The notes under the pieces: generated by a model
The model's input: only the letters and a program-made list of their open reading frames with translations
Database searches by the model: none
What the model was told of the DNA's origin: nothing
Shown: positions 1 through 11,921 of the stretch, one piece after another
How positions within the stretch are numbered: position 1 is the stretch's first letter
Layout: the number at the start of each line of letters is the position of its first letter
Position numbers and translations under genes: made by a program
Source: Uranotaenia lowii
Taxonomy: Eukaryota > Arthropoda > Insecta > Diptera > Culicidae
Length of the DNA stretch: 64,000 nt
Direction: 5' to 3'
Assembly (NCBI RefSeq): GCF_029784155.1
Contig: NC_073693.1
Coordinates: 182,115,802 to 182,179,801, forward strand

Positions 1-3000
1 ATCTTTTTTTTTCAAAGCAAGGCAGCCATCAGTAAGCATTTTTAACGCATCCCGTTTGGTCTGGCACACCTGCAAATATTCTGCACGGCTACCGGCCAAA
101 ATGATTTTTTTACCTACGCAACATTCATGAGATCCTAGTATAATATAACAACCGAGTTGATTTTCAATCAGCCATTTTACTTCAGTTATTATCCCATACC
201 ATGTTTTTTGCGCATTATACGTCATTTGGCATCATCTCTTGAGACGCAGATTTTTCCTACTTTGATTTTTGAAAGGGAGAGAGACAGAATAAAATTTGTC
301 ATTTTCCCATAACTTGGTCAAATGTTGTCCGATCATTTTTGTTCAAAGCTAGGAAGCCATCAGTAAGCATTTTGAACGCATCCCGTTTGGTCTGGCACAC
401 CTGCAAATATTCTGCACGGATACCGGCCAAAATGTTTTTTTTTACCTACGCAACATTCATGAGATCCTAGTATAATAACAACCGAGTTGATTTTCAATCA
501 GCCATTTTACTTCAACTATTATCCCATACCAGGTTTTTTGCTCATTTTACGTCATCCGGCATAAACTTTTGAGACGGAGATTTTTCCTACTTTGAATTTT
601 GAAAAGGAGAGAGACAGAATCAAATTTGTCATTTTCCCATAACTTGGTCAAATGTTGTCCGATCATTTTTTTTCAACGCTAAGCAGCCATCAGTAAGCAT
701 TTTAAACGCATCCCGCTTGGTCTAGCGAGCCTGCAAATATTTTGCATGGCCACCGGCCAAAATGATTTTTTTACCTACGCAACATTCATGAGATCCTAGT
801 ATAATAACAACCGAGTTGATTTTCAATCAGCCATTTTACTTCAATTATTATCCCTTACCAGGTTTTTTGCTCATTTTACGTCATCCGGCATAAACTTTTG
901 AGACGGAGATTTTTCCTACTTTGAATTTTGAAAGGGAGAGAGACAGAATCAAATTTGTCATTTTCCCATTACTTGGTCAAATGTTGTCCGATCATTTTTT
1001 TTCAACGCTAAGCAGCCATCAGTAGGCATTTTGAACGCATCCCGCTTAGTCTAGCGAACCTGCAATTATTTTGCATGGCCACCGGCCAAAATGATTTTTT
1101 TACCTACGCAACATTCATGAGATCCTAGTATAATATAACTACCAAGTTGATTTTCAATCAGCCATTTAACTTCAATTAGTATCCCATACCAGGTTTTCTG
1201 CGCATTTTACGTCATCCGGCATAAACTTTTGAGACGGCGATTTTTCCTACTTTGAATTTTGAAAGGGAGAGAGACAGAATCAAATTTTCATTTTCCCATA
1301 ACTTGGTCAAATGTTGTCCGATCATTTTTTTTAAAGCTAGGCAGCCATCAGTAAGCATTTTGAACGCATCCCGTTTGGTCTGGCACACCTGCAAATATTC
1401 TGCACGGCTACCGGCCAAAATGATTTTTTTACCTACGCAACATTCATGAGATCCTAGTATAATATAACTACCAAGTTGATTTTCAATCAGCCATTTTACT
1501 TCAATTATTATCCCATACCAGGTTTTTTGCTCATTTTACGTCATCCGGCATAAACTTTTGAGACGGAGATTTTTCCTACTTTGAATTTTGAAAGGGAGAG
1601 AGACAGAATCAAATTTGTCATTTTCCCATATTTTGGTCAAATGTTGTCCGATCATTTTTTTTCAACGCTAAGCAGCCATCAGTAAGCATTTTAAACGCAT
1701 CCCGCTTGGTCTAGCGAACCTGCAATTATTTTGCATTGCCACCGGCCAAAATGATTTTTTTACCTACGCAGCATTCATGAGATCCTAGTATAATATAACT
1801 ACCAAGTTGATTTTCAATCAGCCATTTTACTTCAATTAGTATCCCATACCAGGTTTTCTGCGCATTTTACGTCATCCGGCATAAACTTTTGAGACGGCGA
1901 TTTTTCCTACTTTGAATTTTGAAAGGGAGAGAGACAGAATCAAATTTTCATTTTCCCATAACTTGGTCAAATGTTGTCCGATCATTTTTGTTCAAAGCTA
2001 GGAAGCCATCAGTAAGCATTTTGAACGCATCCCGTTTGGTCTGGCACATCTGCAAATATTCTGCACGGCTACCGGCCAAAATGATTTTTTTTACCTACGC
2101 AACATTCATGAGATCCTAGTATAATAACAACCGAGTTGATTTTCAATCAGCCATTTTACTTCAGTTATTATCCCATACCAGGTTTTTTGCTCATTTTACG
2201 TCATCCGGCATAAACTTTTGAGACGGAGATTTTTCCTACTTTGAATTTTGAAAGGGAGAGAGACAGAATCAAATTTGTCATTTTCCCATAACTTGGTCAA
2301 ATGTTGTCCGATCATTTTTTTTCAACGCTAAGCAGCCATCAGTAAACATATTAAACGCATCCCGCTTGGTCTAGCGCACCTGCAATTATTTTGCATGGCC
2401 ACCGGCCAAAATGATTTTTTTACCTACGCAACATTCATGAGATCCTAGTATAATAACAACCGAGTTGATTTTCAATCAGCCATTTTACTTCAATTATTAT
2501 CCCATACCAGGTTTTTTGCTCATTTTACGTCATCCGGCATAAACTTTTGAGACGGAGGTTTTTCCTACTTTGAATTTTGAAAGGGAGAGAGACAGAATCA
2601 AATTTGTCATTTTCCCATAACTTGATCAAATGTTGCCCGATCATTTTTTTTCAACGCTAAGCAGCCATCAGTAAGCATTTTGAACGCATCCCGCTTGGTC
2701 TAGCGAACCTGCAATTATTTTGCATGGCCACCGGCCAAAATGATTTTTTTACCTACGCAACATTCATGAGATCCTAGTATAATAACAACCGAGTTGATTT
2801 TCAATCAGCCATTTTACTTCAATTATTATCCCATACCAGGTTTTTTGCTCATTTTACGTCATCCGGCATAAACTTTTGAGACGGAGATTTTTCCTACTTT
2901 GAATTTTGAAAGGGAGATAGACAGAATCAAATTTGTCATTTTCCCATAACTTGGTCAAATGATGTCCGGTCATTTTTTTTCAACGCTAAGCAGCCATCAG

Positions 3001-3096
3001 TAAGCATTTTGAAGGCATCCCGCTTGGTCTAGCGAACCTGCAATTATTTTGCATGGCCTCCGGTCAAAATGATTTTTTTACCTACGCAGCATTCAT

Positions 3097-3429
3097 GAGA
3101 TCCTAGTATAATATAACTACCAAGTTGATTTTCAATCAGCCATTTAACTTCAATTATTATCCCATAGCAGGTTTTTTGCGCATTTTACGTCATCCGGCAT
3201 AAACTTTTGAGACGGCGATTTTTCCTACTTTGAATTTTGAAAGGGAGAGAGACAGAATCAAATTTTCATTTTCCCATAACTTGGTCAAATGTTGTCCGAT
3301 CATTTTTTTTTTCAAAGCAAGGCAGCCATCAGTAAGCATTTTGAACGCATCCCGTTTGGTCTGGCACACCTGCATATATTCTGCACGGCTACCGGCCAAA
3401 ATGATTTTTTTTACCTACGCAACATTCAT
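3097..3429 (+). repeat. Class 1 satellite monomer (representative)
   Basis: This is a clean example of class 1, numbered from GAGATCCTAG. Its diagnostic variants are ATAATATAACTACCAAG, CATTTAACTTCAATTA, ACGTCATCCGGCATAAAC, GACGGCGATTTTT, and AATCAAATTTTCA (no G before TCA). It ends in an A tail: CCCGTTTGGTCTGGCACACC and CACGGCTACCGG. Class 1 normally follows a B-tailed class 3 monomer, whose end reads CCTACGCAGCATTC rather than CCTACGCAACATTC. Confidence 0.9.
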
Positions 3430-3761
3430 GAGATCCTAGTATAATATAACAACCGAGTTGATTTTCAATCAGCCATTTTACTTCAGTTATTATCCCATAC
3501 CATGTTTTTTGCGCATTATACGTCATTTGGCATCATCTTTTGAGACGCAGATTTTTCCAACTTTGATTTTTGAAAGGGAGAGAGACAGAATAAAATTTGT
3601 CATTTTCCCATAACTTGGTCAAATGTTGTCCGATCATTTTTGTTCAAAGCTAGGAAGCCATCAGTAAGCATTTTGAACGCATCCCGTTTGGTCTGGCACA
3701 CCTGCAAATATTCTGCACGGCTACCGGCCAAAATGATTTTTTTTACCTACGCAACATTCAT
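3430..3761 (+). repeat. Class 2 satellite monomer (representative)
   Basis: The diagnostic variants are ATAATATAACAACCGAG, CTTCAGTTATTATCCC, CCATGTTTTTTGCGCA, ACGTCATTTGGCATCATC, GACGCAG, TTTGATTTTTGAAAGG and AATAAAATTTGTC. It also has the ATCATTTTTGTTCAAAGC box and the AGGAAGCC variant, followed by an A tail. This class gave rise to the truncated monomers scattered through 27.8-56.2 kb. Confidence 0.9.
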
Positions 3762-4091
3762 GAGATCCTAGTATAATAACAACCGAGTTGATTTTCAATC
3801 AGCCATTTTACTTCAACTATTATCCCATACCAGGTTTTTTGCTCATTTTACGTCATCCGGCATAAACTTTTGAGACGGAGATTTTTCCTACTTTGAATTT
3901 TGAAAGGGAGAGAGACAGAATCAAATTTGTCATTTTCCCATACTTTGGTCAAATGTTGTCCGATCATTTTTTTTTCAACGCTAAGCAGCCATCAGTAAGC
4001 ATTTTAATCGCATCCCGCTTGGTCTAGCGAACCTGCAATTATTTTGCATGGCCACCGGCCAAAATGATTTTTTTACCTACGCAGCATTCAT
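3762..4091 (+). repeat. Class 3 satellite monomer (representative)
   Basis: The diagnostic variants are AATAACAACCGAG (two bases shorter than the ATAATATAAC form), CAGGTTTTTTGCTCA, ACGTCATCCGGCATAAAC, GACGGAG and AATCAAATTTGTC. It ends in the B tail: CAACGCTAAGCAGCC, CCCGCTTGGTCTAGCG, AACCTGCAATTATTTTGC and ATGGCCACCGGCC. Together with 3,097-3,761 it completes a 995 bp class 1-2-3 trimer. Confidence 0.9.
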
Positions 4092-5613
4092 GAGATCCTA
4101 GTATAATATAACTACCAAGTTGATTTTCAATCAGCCATTTAACTTCAATTAGTATCCCATACCAGGTTTTCTGCGCATTTTACGTCATCCGGCATAAACT
4201 TTTGAGACGGCGATTTTTCCTACTTTGAATTTTGAAAGGGAGAGAGACAGAATCAAATTTTCATTTTCCCATAACTTGGTCAAATGTTGTCCGATCATTT
4301 TTTTTCAAAGCTAGGAAGCCATCAGTAAGCATTTTGAACGCATCCCGTTTGGTCTGGCACACCTGCAAATATTCTGCACGTCTACCGGCCAAAATGATTT
4401 TTTTTACCTACGCAACATTCATGAGATCCTAGTATAATAACAACCGAGTTGATTTTCATTCAGCCATTTTACTTCTATTATTATCCCATACCAGGTTTTT
4501 TGCTCATTTTACGTCATCCGGCATAAACTTTTGAGACGGAGGTTTTTCCTACTTTGAATTTTGAAAGGGAGAGAGACAGAATCAAATTTGTCATTTTCCC
4601 ATAACTTGGTCAAATGTTGTCCGATCATTTTTTTTCAACGCTAAGCAGCCATCAGTAAACATATTAAACGCATCCCGCTTGGTCTAGCGCACCTGCAATT
4701 ATTTTGCATGGCCACCGGCCAAAATGATTTTTTTACCTACGCAGCATTCATGAGATCCTAGTATAATATAATAACCGAGTTGATTTTCAATCAGCCATTT
4801 TACTTCAGTTATTATCCCATACCATGTTTTTTGCGCATTTTTACGTCATTTGGCATCATCTTTTGAGACGCAGATTTTTCCTACTTTGATTTTTGAAAGG
4901 GAGAGAGACAGAATAAAATTTGTCATTTTCCGATAACTTGGTCAAATGTTGTCCGATCATTTTTGTTCAAAGCTAGGAAGCCATCAGTAAGCATTTTGAA
5001 CGCATCCCGTTTGGTCTGGCACATCTGCAAATATTCTGCACGGCTACCGGCCAAAATGATTTTTTTACCTACGCAACATTCATGAGATCCTAGTATAATA
5101 ACAACCGAGTTGATTTTCAATCAGCCATTTTACTTCAATTATTATTTCATACCAGGTTTTTTGCTCATTTTACGTCATCCGGCTAAACTTTTGAGACGGA
5201 GATTTTTCCTACTTTGAATTTTGAAAGGGAGAGAGACAGAATCAAATTTGTCATTTTCCCATAACTTGGTCAAATGATGTCCGATCATTTTTTTTCAACG
5301 CTAAGCAGCCATCAGTAAGCATTTTAAACGCATCCCGCTTGGTCTAGCGAACCTGCAATTATTTTGCATGGCCACCGGCCAAAATGATTTTTTTACCTAC
5401 GCAGCATTCATGAGATCCTAGTATAATATAACTACCAAGTTGATTTTCAATCAGCCATTTAACTTCAATTATTATCCCATACCAGGTTTTCTGCGCATTT
5501 TACGTCATCCGGCATAAACTTTTGAGACGGCGATTTTTCCTACTTTGAATTTTGAAAGGGAGAGAGACAGAATCAAATTTTCATTTTCCCATAACTTGGT
5601 CAAATGTTGTCCG

Positions 5614-8600
5614 ATCTTTTTTTTTCAAAGCAAGGCAGCCATCAGTAAGCATTTTTAACGCATCCCGTTTGGTCTGGCACACCTGCAAATATTCTGCACG
5701 GCTACCGGCCAAAATGATTTTTTTACCTACGCAACATTCATGAGATCCTAGTATAATATAACAACCGAGTTGATTTTCAATCAGCCATTTTACTTCAGTT
5801 ATTATCCCATACCATGTTTTTTGCGCATTATACGTCATTTGGCATCATCTCTTGAGACGCAGATTTTTCCTACTTTGATTTTTGAAAGGGAGAGAGACAG
5901 AATAAAATTTGTCATTTTCCCATAACTTGGTCAAATGTTGTCCGATCATTTTTGTTCAAAGCTAGGAAGCCATCAGTAAGCATTTTGAACGCATCCCGTT
6001 TGGTCTGGCACACCTGCAAATATTCTGCACGGATACCGGCCAAAATGATTTTTTTTACCTACGCAACATTCATGAGATCCTAGTATAATAACAACCGAGT
6101 TGATTTTCAATCAGCCATTTTACTTCAACTATTATCCCATACCAGGTTTTTTGCTCATTTTACGTCATCCGGCATAAACTTTTGAGACGGAGATTTTTCC
6201 TACTTTGAATTTTGAAAAGGAGAGAGACAGAATCAAATTTGTCATTTTCCCATAACTTGGTCAAATGTTGTCCGATCATTTTTTTTCAACGCTAAGCAGC
6301 CATCAGTAAGCATTTTAAACGCATCCCGCTTGGTCTAGCGAGCCTGCAAATATTTTGCATGGCCACCGGCCAAAATGATTTTTTTACCTACGCAACATTC
6401 ATGAGATCCTAGTATAATAACAACCGAGTTGATTTTCAATCAGCCATTTTACTTCAATTATTATCCCTTACCAGGTTTTTTGCTCATTTTACGTCATCCG
6501 GCATAAACTTTTGAGACGGAGATTTTTCCTACTTTGAATTTTGAAAGGGAGAGAGACAGAATCAAATTTGTCATTTTCCCATTACTTGGTCAAATGTTGT
6601 CCGATCATTTTTTTTCAACGCTAAGCAGCCATCAGTAGGCATTTTGAACGCATCCCGCTTAGTCTAGCGAACCTGCAATTATTTTGCATGGCCACCGGCC
6701 AAAATGATTTTTTTACCTACGCAGCATTCATGAGATCCTAGTATAATATAACTACCAAGTTGATTTTCAATCAGCCATTTAACTTCAATTAATATCCCAT
6801 ACAAGGTTTTCTGCGCATTTTACGTCATCCGGCATAAACTTTTGAGACGGCGATTTTTCCTACTTTGAATTTTGAAAGGGAGAGAGACAGAATCAAATTT
6901 TCATTTTCCCATAACTTGGTCAAATGTTGTCCGATCATTTTTTTTAAAGCTAGGCAGCCATCAGTAAGCATTTTGAACGCATCCCGTTTGGTCTGGCACA
7001 CCTGCAAATATTCTGCACGGCTACCGGCCAAAATGATTTTTTTACCTACGCAACATTCATGAGATCCTAGTATAATATAACTACCAAGTTGATTTTCAAT
7101 CAGCCATTTTACTTCAATTATTATCCCATACCAGGTTTTTTGCTCATTTTACGTCATCCGGCATAAACTTTTGAGACGGAGATTTTTCCTACTTTGAATT
7201 TTGAAAGGGAGAGAGACAGAATCAAATTTGTCATTTTCCCATATTTTGGTCAAATGTTGTCCGATCATTTTTTTTCAACGCTAAGCAGCCATCAGTAAGC
7301 ATTTTAAACGCATCCCGCTTGGTCTAGCGAACCTGCAATTATTTTGCATGGCCACCGGCCAAAATGATTTTTTTACCTACGCAGCATTCATGAGATCCTA
7401 GTATAATATAACTACCAAGTTGATTTTCAATCAGCCATTTTACTTCAATTAGTATCCCATACCAGGTTTTCTGCGCATTTTACGTCATCCGGCATAAACT
7501 TTTGAGACGGCGATTTTTCCTACTTTGAATTTTGAAAGGGAGAGAGACAGAATCAAATTTTCATTTTCCCATAACTTGGTCAAATGTTGTCCGATCATTT
7601 TTGTTCAAAGCTAGGAAGCCATCAGTAAGCATTTTGAACGCATCCCGTTTGGTCTGGCACATCTGCAAATATTCTGCACGGCTACCGGCCAAAATGATTT
7701 TTTTTACCTACGCAACATTCATGAGATCCTAGTATAATAACAACCGAGTTGATTTTCAATCAGCCATTTTACTTCAGTTATTATCCCATACCAGGTTTTT
7801 TGCTCATTTTACGTCATCCGGCATCATCTTTTGAGACGGAGATTTTTCCTACTTTGAATTTTGAAAGGGAGAGAGACAGAATCAAATTTGTCATTTTCCC
7901 ATAACTTGGTCAAATGTTGTCCGATCATTTTTTTTCAACGCTAAGCAGCCATCAGTAAACATATTAAACGCATCCCGCTTGGTCTAGCGCACCTGCAATT
8001 ATTTTGCATGGCCACCGGCCAAAATGATTTTTTTACCTACGCAACATTCATGAGATCCTAGTATAATAACAACCGAGTTGATTTTCAATCAGCCATTTTA
8101 CTTCAATTATTATCCCATACCAGGTTTTTTGCTCATTTTACGTCATCCGGCATAAACTTTTGAGACGGAGGTTTTTCCTACTTTGAATTTTGAAAGGGAG
8201 AGAGACAGAATCAAATTTGTCATTTTCCCATAACTTGATCAAATGTTGCCCGATCATTTTTTTTCAACGCTAAGCAGCCATCAGTAAGCATTTTGAACGC
8301 ATCCCGCTTGGTCTAGCGAACCTGCAATTATTTTGCATGGCCACCGGCCAAAATGATTTTTTTACCTACGCAACATTCATGAGATCCTAGTATAATAACA
8401 ACCGAGTTGATTTTCAATCAGCCATTTTACTTCAATTATTATCCCATACCAGGTTTTTTGCTCATTTTACGTCATCCGGCATAAACTTTTGAGACGGAGA
8501 TTTTTCCTACTTTGAATTTTGAAAGGGAGATAGACAGAATCAAATTTGTCATTTTCCCATAACTTGGTCAAATGATGTCCGGTCATTTTTTTTCAACGCT

Positions 8601-10990
8601 AAGCAGCCATCAGTAAGCATTTTGAAGGCATCCCGCTTGGTCTAGCGAACCTGCAATTATTTTGCATGGCCACCGGTCAAAATGATTTTTTTACCTACGC
8701 AGCATTCATGAGATCCTAGTATAATATAACTACCAAGTTGATTTTCAATCAGCCATTTAACTTCAATTATTATCCCATAGCAGGTTTTCTGCGCATTTTA
8801 CGTCATCCGGCATAAACTTTTGAGACGGCGATTTTTCCTACTTTGAATTTTGAAAGGGAGAGAGACAGAATCAAATTTTCATTTTCCCATAACTTGGTCA
8901 AATGTTGTCCGATAATTTTTTTTTTCAAAGCAAGGCAGCCATCAGTAAGCATTTTGAACGCATCCCGTTTGGTCTGGCACACCTGCATATATTCTGCACG
9001 GCTACCGGCCAAAATGATTTTTTTACCTACGCAACATTCATGAGATCCTAGTATAATATAACAACCGAGTTGATTTTCAATCAGCCATTTTACTTCAGTT
9101 ATTATCCCATACCATGTTTTTTGCGCATTATACGTCATTTGGCATCATCTTTTGAGACGCAGATTTTTCCAACTTTGATTTTTGAAAGGGAGAGAGACAG
9201 AATAAAATTTGTCATTTTCCCATAACTTGGTCAAATGTTGTCCGATCATTTTTGTTCAAAGCTAGGAAGCCATCAGTAAGCATTTTGAACGCATCCCGTT
9301 TGGTCTGGCACACCTGCAAATATTCTGCACGGCTACCGGCCAAAATGATTTTTTTTACCTACGCAACATTCATGAGATCCTAGTATAATAACAACCGAGT
9401 TGATTTTCAATCAGCCATTTTACTTCAACTATTATCCCATACCAGGTTTTCTGCTCATTTTACGTCATCCGGCATAAACTTTTGAGACGGAGATTTTTCC
9501 TACTTTGAATTTTGAAAAGGAGAGAGACAGAATCAAATTTGTCATTTTCCCATAACTTGGTCAAATGTTGTCCGATCATTTTTTTTCAACGCTAAGCAGC
9601 CATCAGTAAGCATTTTAAACGCATCCCGCTTGGTCTAGCGAGCCTGCAAATATTTTGCATGGCCACCGGCCAAAATGATTTTTTTACCTACGCAACATTC
9701 ATGAGATCCTAGTATAATAACAACCGAGTTGATTTTCAATCAGCCATTTTACTTCAATTATTATCCCTTACCAGGTATTTTGCTCATTTTACGTCATCCG
9801 GCATAAACTTTTGAGACGGAGATTTTTCCTACTTTGAATTTTGAAAGGGAGAGAGACAGAATCAAATTTGTCATTTTCCCATTACTTGGTCAAATGTTGT
9901 CCGATCATTTTTTTTCAACGCTAAGCAGCCATCAGTAAGCATTTTGAACGCATCCCGTTTGGTCTGGCACACCTGCAAATATTCTGCACGGCTACCGGCC
10001 AAAATGATTTTTTTACCTACGCAACATTCATGAGATCCTAGTATAATATAACTACCAAGTTGATTTTCAATCAGCCATTTTACTTCAATTATTATCCCAT
10101 ACCAGGTTTTTTGCTCATTTTACGTCATCCGGCATAAACTTTTGAGACGGAGATTTTTCCTACTTTGAATTTTGAAAGGGAGAGAGACAGAATCAAATTT
10201 GTCATTTTCCCATACTTTGGTCAAATGTTGTCCGATCATTTTTTTTCAACGCTAAGCAGCCATCAGTAAGCATTTTAAACGCATCCCGCTTGGTCTAGCG
10301 AGCCTGCAAATATTTTGCATGGCCACCGGCCAAAATGATTTTTTTACCTACGCAGCATTCATGAGATCCTAGTATAATATAACTACCAAGTTGATTTTCA
10401 ATCAGCCATTTAACTTCAATTAGTATCCCATACCAGGTTTTCTGCGCATTTTACGTCATCCGGCATAAACTTTTGAGACGGCGATTTTTCCTACTTTGAA
10501 TTTTGAAAGGGAGAGAGACAGAATCAAATTTTCATTTTCCCATAACTTGGTCAAATGTTGTCCGATCATTTTTTTTCAAAGCTAGGAAGCCATCAGTAAG
10601 CATTTTGAACGCATCCCGTTTGGTCTGGCACACCTGCAAATATTCTGCACGGCTACCGGCCAAAATGATTTTTTTTACCTACGCAACATTCATGAGATCC
10701 TAGTATAATAACAACCGAGTTGATTTTCATTCAGCCATTTTACTTCTATTATTATCCCATACCAGGTTTTTTGCTCATTTTACGTCATCCGGCATAAACT
10801 TTTGAGACGGAGGTTTTTCCTACTTTGAATTTTGAAAGGGAGAGAGACAGAATCAAATTTGTCATTTTCCCATAACTTGGTCAAATGTTGTCCGATCATT
10901 TTTTTTCAACGCAGCCATCAGTAAACATATTAAACGCATCCCGCTTGGTCTAGCGCACCTGCAATTATTTTGCATGGCCACCGGCGAAAA
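5614..10990 (+). repeat. 17-monomer HOR unit, copy 2, enlarged then truncated
   Basis: Aligns to copy 1 at offset 5,613 up to about 9,470. After about 10,200 it aligns at offset about 6,271, so roughly two monomers were gained between those points. Similarity to copy 1 stops near 10,990: copy 1 reads GCAGCATTCATG at 4,741 while this copy reads CGCAACATTCATG at 11,005, where the next HOR family begins. Differences between the copies are scattered single bases and T-tract lengths, which indicates recent duplication. Confidence 0.85.
9520..10180 (+). repeat. Two-monomer expansion inside HOR copy 2
   Basis: This ~658 bp segment is absent from the matching place in copy 1 (near 3,900). It starts with GAAAAGGAG and continues with the GAGCCTGCAAATATTTTGC and CCCATTACTTGG variants. 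The same series is seen at 604-960 and 6,217-6,590, so the donor was probably the start of either unit. Unequal exchange or gene conversion between staggered monomers would explain it. The edges are approximate because neighbouring monomers are nearly identical. Confidence 0.75.
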
Positions 10991-11767
10991 TGATTTTTTA
11001 CCTACGCAACATTCATGAGATCCTAGTATAATAACAACCGAGTTGATTTTCAATCAGCCATTTTACTTCAATTATTATCCCATACCAGGTTTTTTGCTCA
11101 TTTTACGTCATCCGGCATAAACTTTTGAGACGGAGGTTTTTCCTGCTTTGAATTTTGAAAGGGAGAGAGACAGAATCAAATTTGTCATTTTCCCATAATA
11201 TGATCAAGTGTTGTCCGATCATTTTTTTTCAACGCTAAGCAGCCATCAGTAAGCATTTTGAACGCATCCCGCTTGGTCTAGCGAACCTGCAATTATTTTG
11301 CATGGCCACCGGCCAAAATGATTTTTTTACCTACGCAACATTCATGAGATCCTAGTATAATATAACTACCAAGTTGATTTTCAATCAGCCATTTAACTTC
11401 AATTAGTTTCCCATACCAGGTTTTCTGCGCATTTTACGTCATCCGGCATAAACTTTTGAGACGGAGATTTTTCCTACTTTGAATTTTGAAAGGGAGAGAG
11501 ACAGAATCAAATTTTCATTTTCCCATAACTTGGTCAAATGTTGTCCGATCATTTTTTTTCAAAGCTAGGCAGCCATCAGTAAGCATTTTGAACGCATCCC
11601 GTTTGGTCTTGCATACCTGCAAATATTCTGCACGGCTACCGGCCAAAATGATTTTTTTTACCTACGCAACATTCATGAGATCCTAGTATAATAACAAGCG
11701 AGTTGATTTTCAATCAGATATTTTACTTCAATTATTATCCCATACCAGGTTTTTTGCTCATTTTACG

Positions 11768-11921
11768 TCATCCGGCATAAACTTTTGAGACGGAGATTTT
11801 TCCTACTTTGAATTTTGAAAGGGAGAGAGCCAGAATCAAATTTGTCATCCGGCATAAACTTTTGAGACGGAGGTTTTTCCTACTTTGAATTTTGAAAGGG
11901 AGAGAGACAGAATCAAATTTG
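11768..11921 (+). repeat. 77 bp internal tandem duplication in a monomer
   Basis: The segment beginning TCATCCGGCATAAAC at 11,768 is repeated at 11,845. The join is AAATTTGTCATCCGG, where GTCAT occurs at both parental sites (ACGTCATCCGG and TTTGTCATTTTCC). This points to a microhomology-mediated or replication-slippage event. The first half carries GAGAGAGCCAG and GACGGAGA, and the second GAGAGAGACAG and GACGGAGG. Confidence 0.88.

Larger units (their letters stand above)
1..5613 (+). repeat. 17-monomer HOR unit, copy 1
   Basis: Position 1 (ATC, nine T, CAAAGCAAGG) reappears at 5,614 with the same rare variants, and the match continues at a fixed offset of 5,613 bp. From 129 the monomer classes read 2-3-3-1-(1/3 hybrid)-1-3-3-3-1-2-3-1-3-2-3-1, that is 17 monomers. 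Shared private markers include GAAAAGGAG at 604 and 6,217, CATTTTTAACGC near the start of both copies, and AAGGCATCCCGC near 3,013 and 8,626. The left limit is set by the window edge, so the unit could be phased differently. Confidence 0.88.

Noticed and set aside
1919..2119. Recurrent 63-69 residue plus-strand frames beginning MKGRETES or MNFERERDR, present in dozens of places
   Set aside because: They are the same satellite segment read repeatedly. Frame and stop depend on T-tract length, there are no gene signals, and B-tailed or class 2 monomers break them.
3025..3050. Possible RNA polymerase III B box on the minus strand (AGGTTCGCTAGACC)
   Set aside because: It begins like GGTTCGA but lacks the conserved A and has the wrong spacing to CC. 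No A box or cloverleaf is present, so this is not a tRNA or SINE.
3019..3060. Possible CENP-B box in the B tail (CCCGCTTGGTCTAGCGAA)
   Set aside because: The complement of the CENP-B core needs CCCG and CGAA seven bases apart with a fixed T; here they are ten apart. Not a match.
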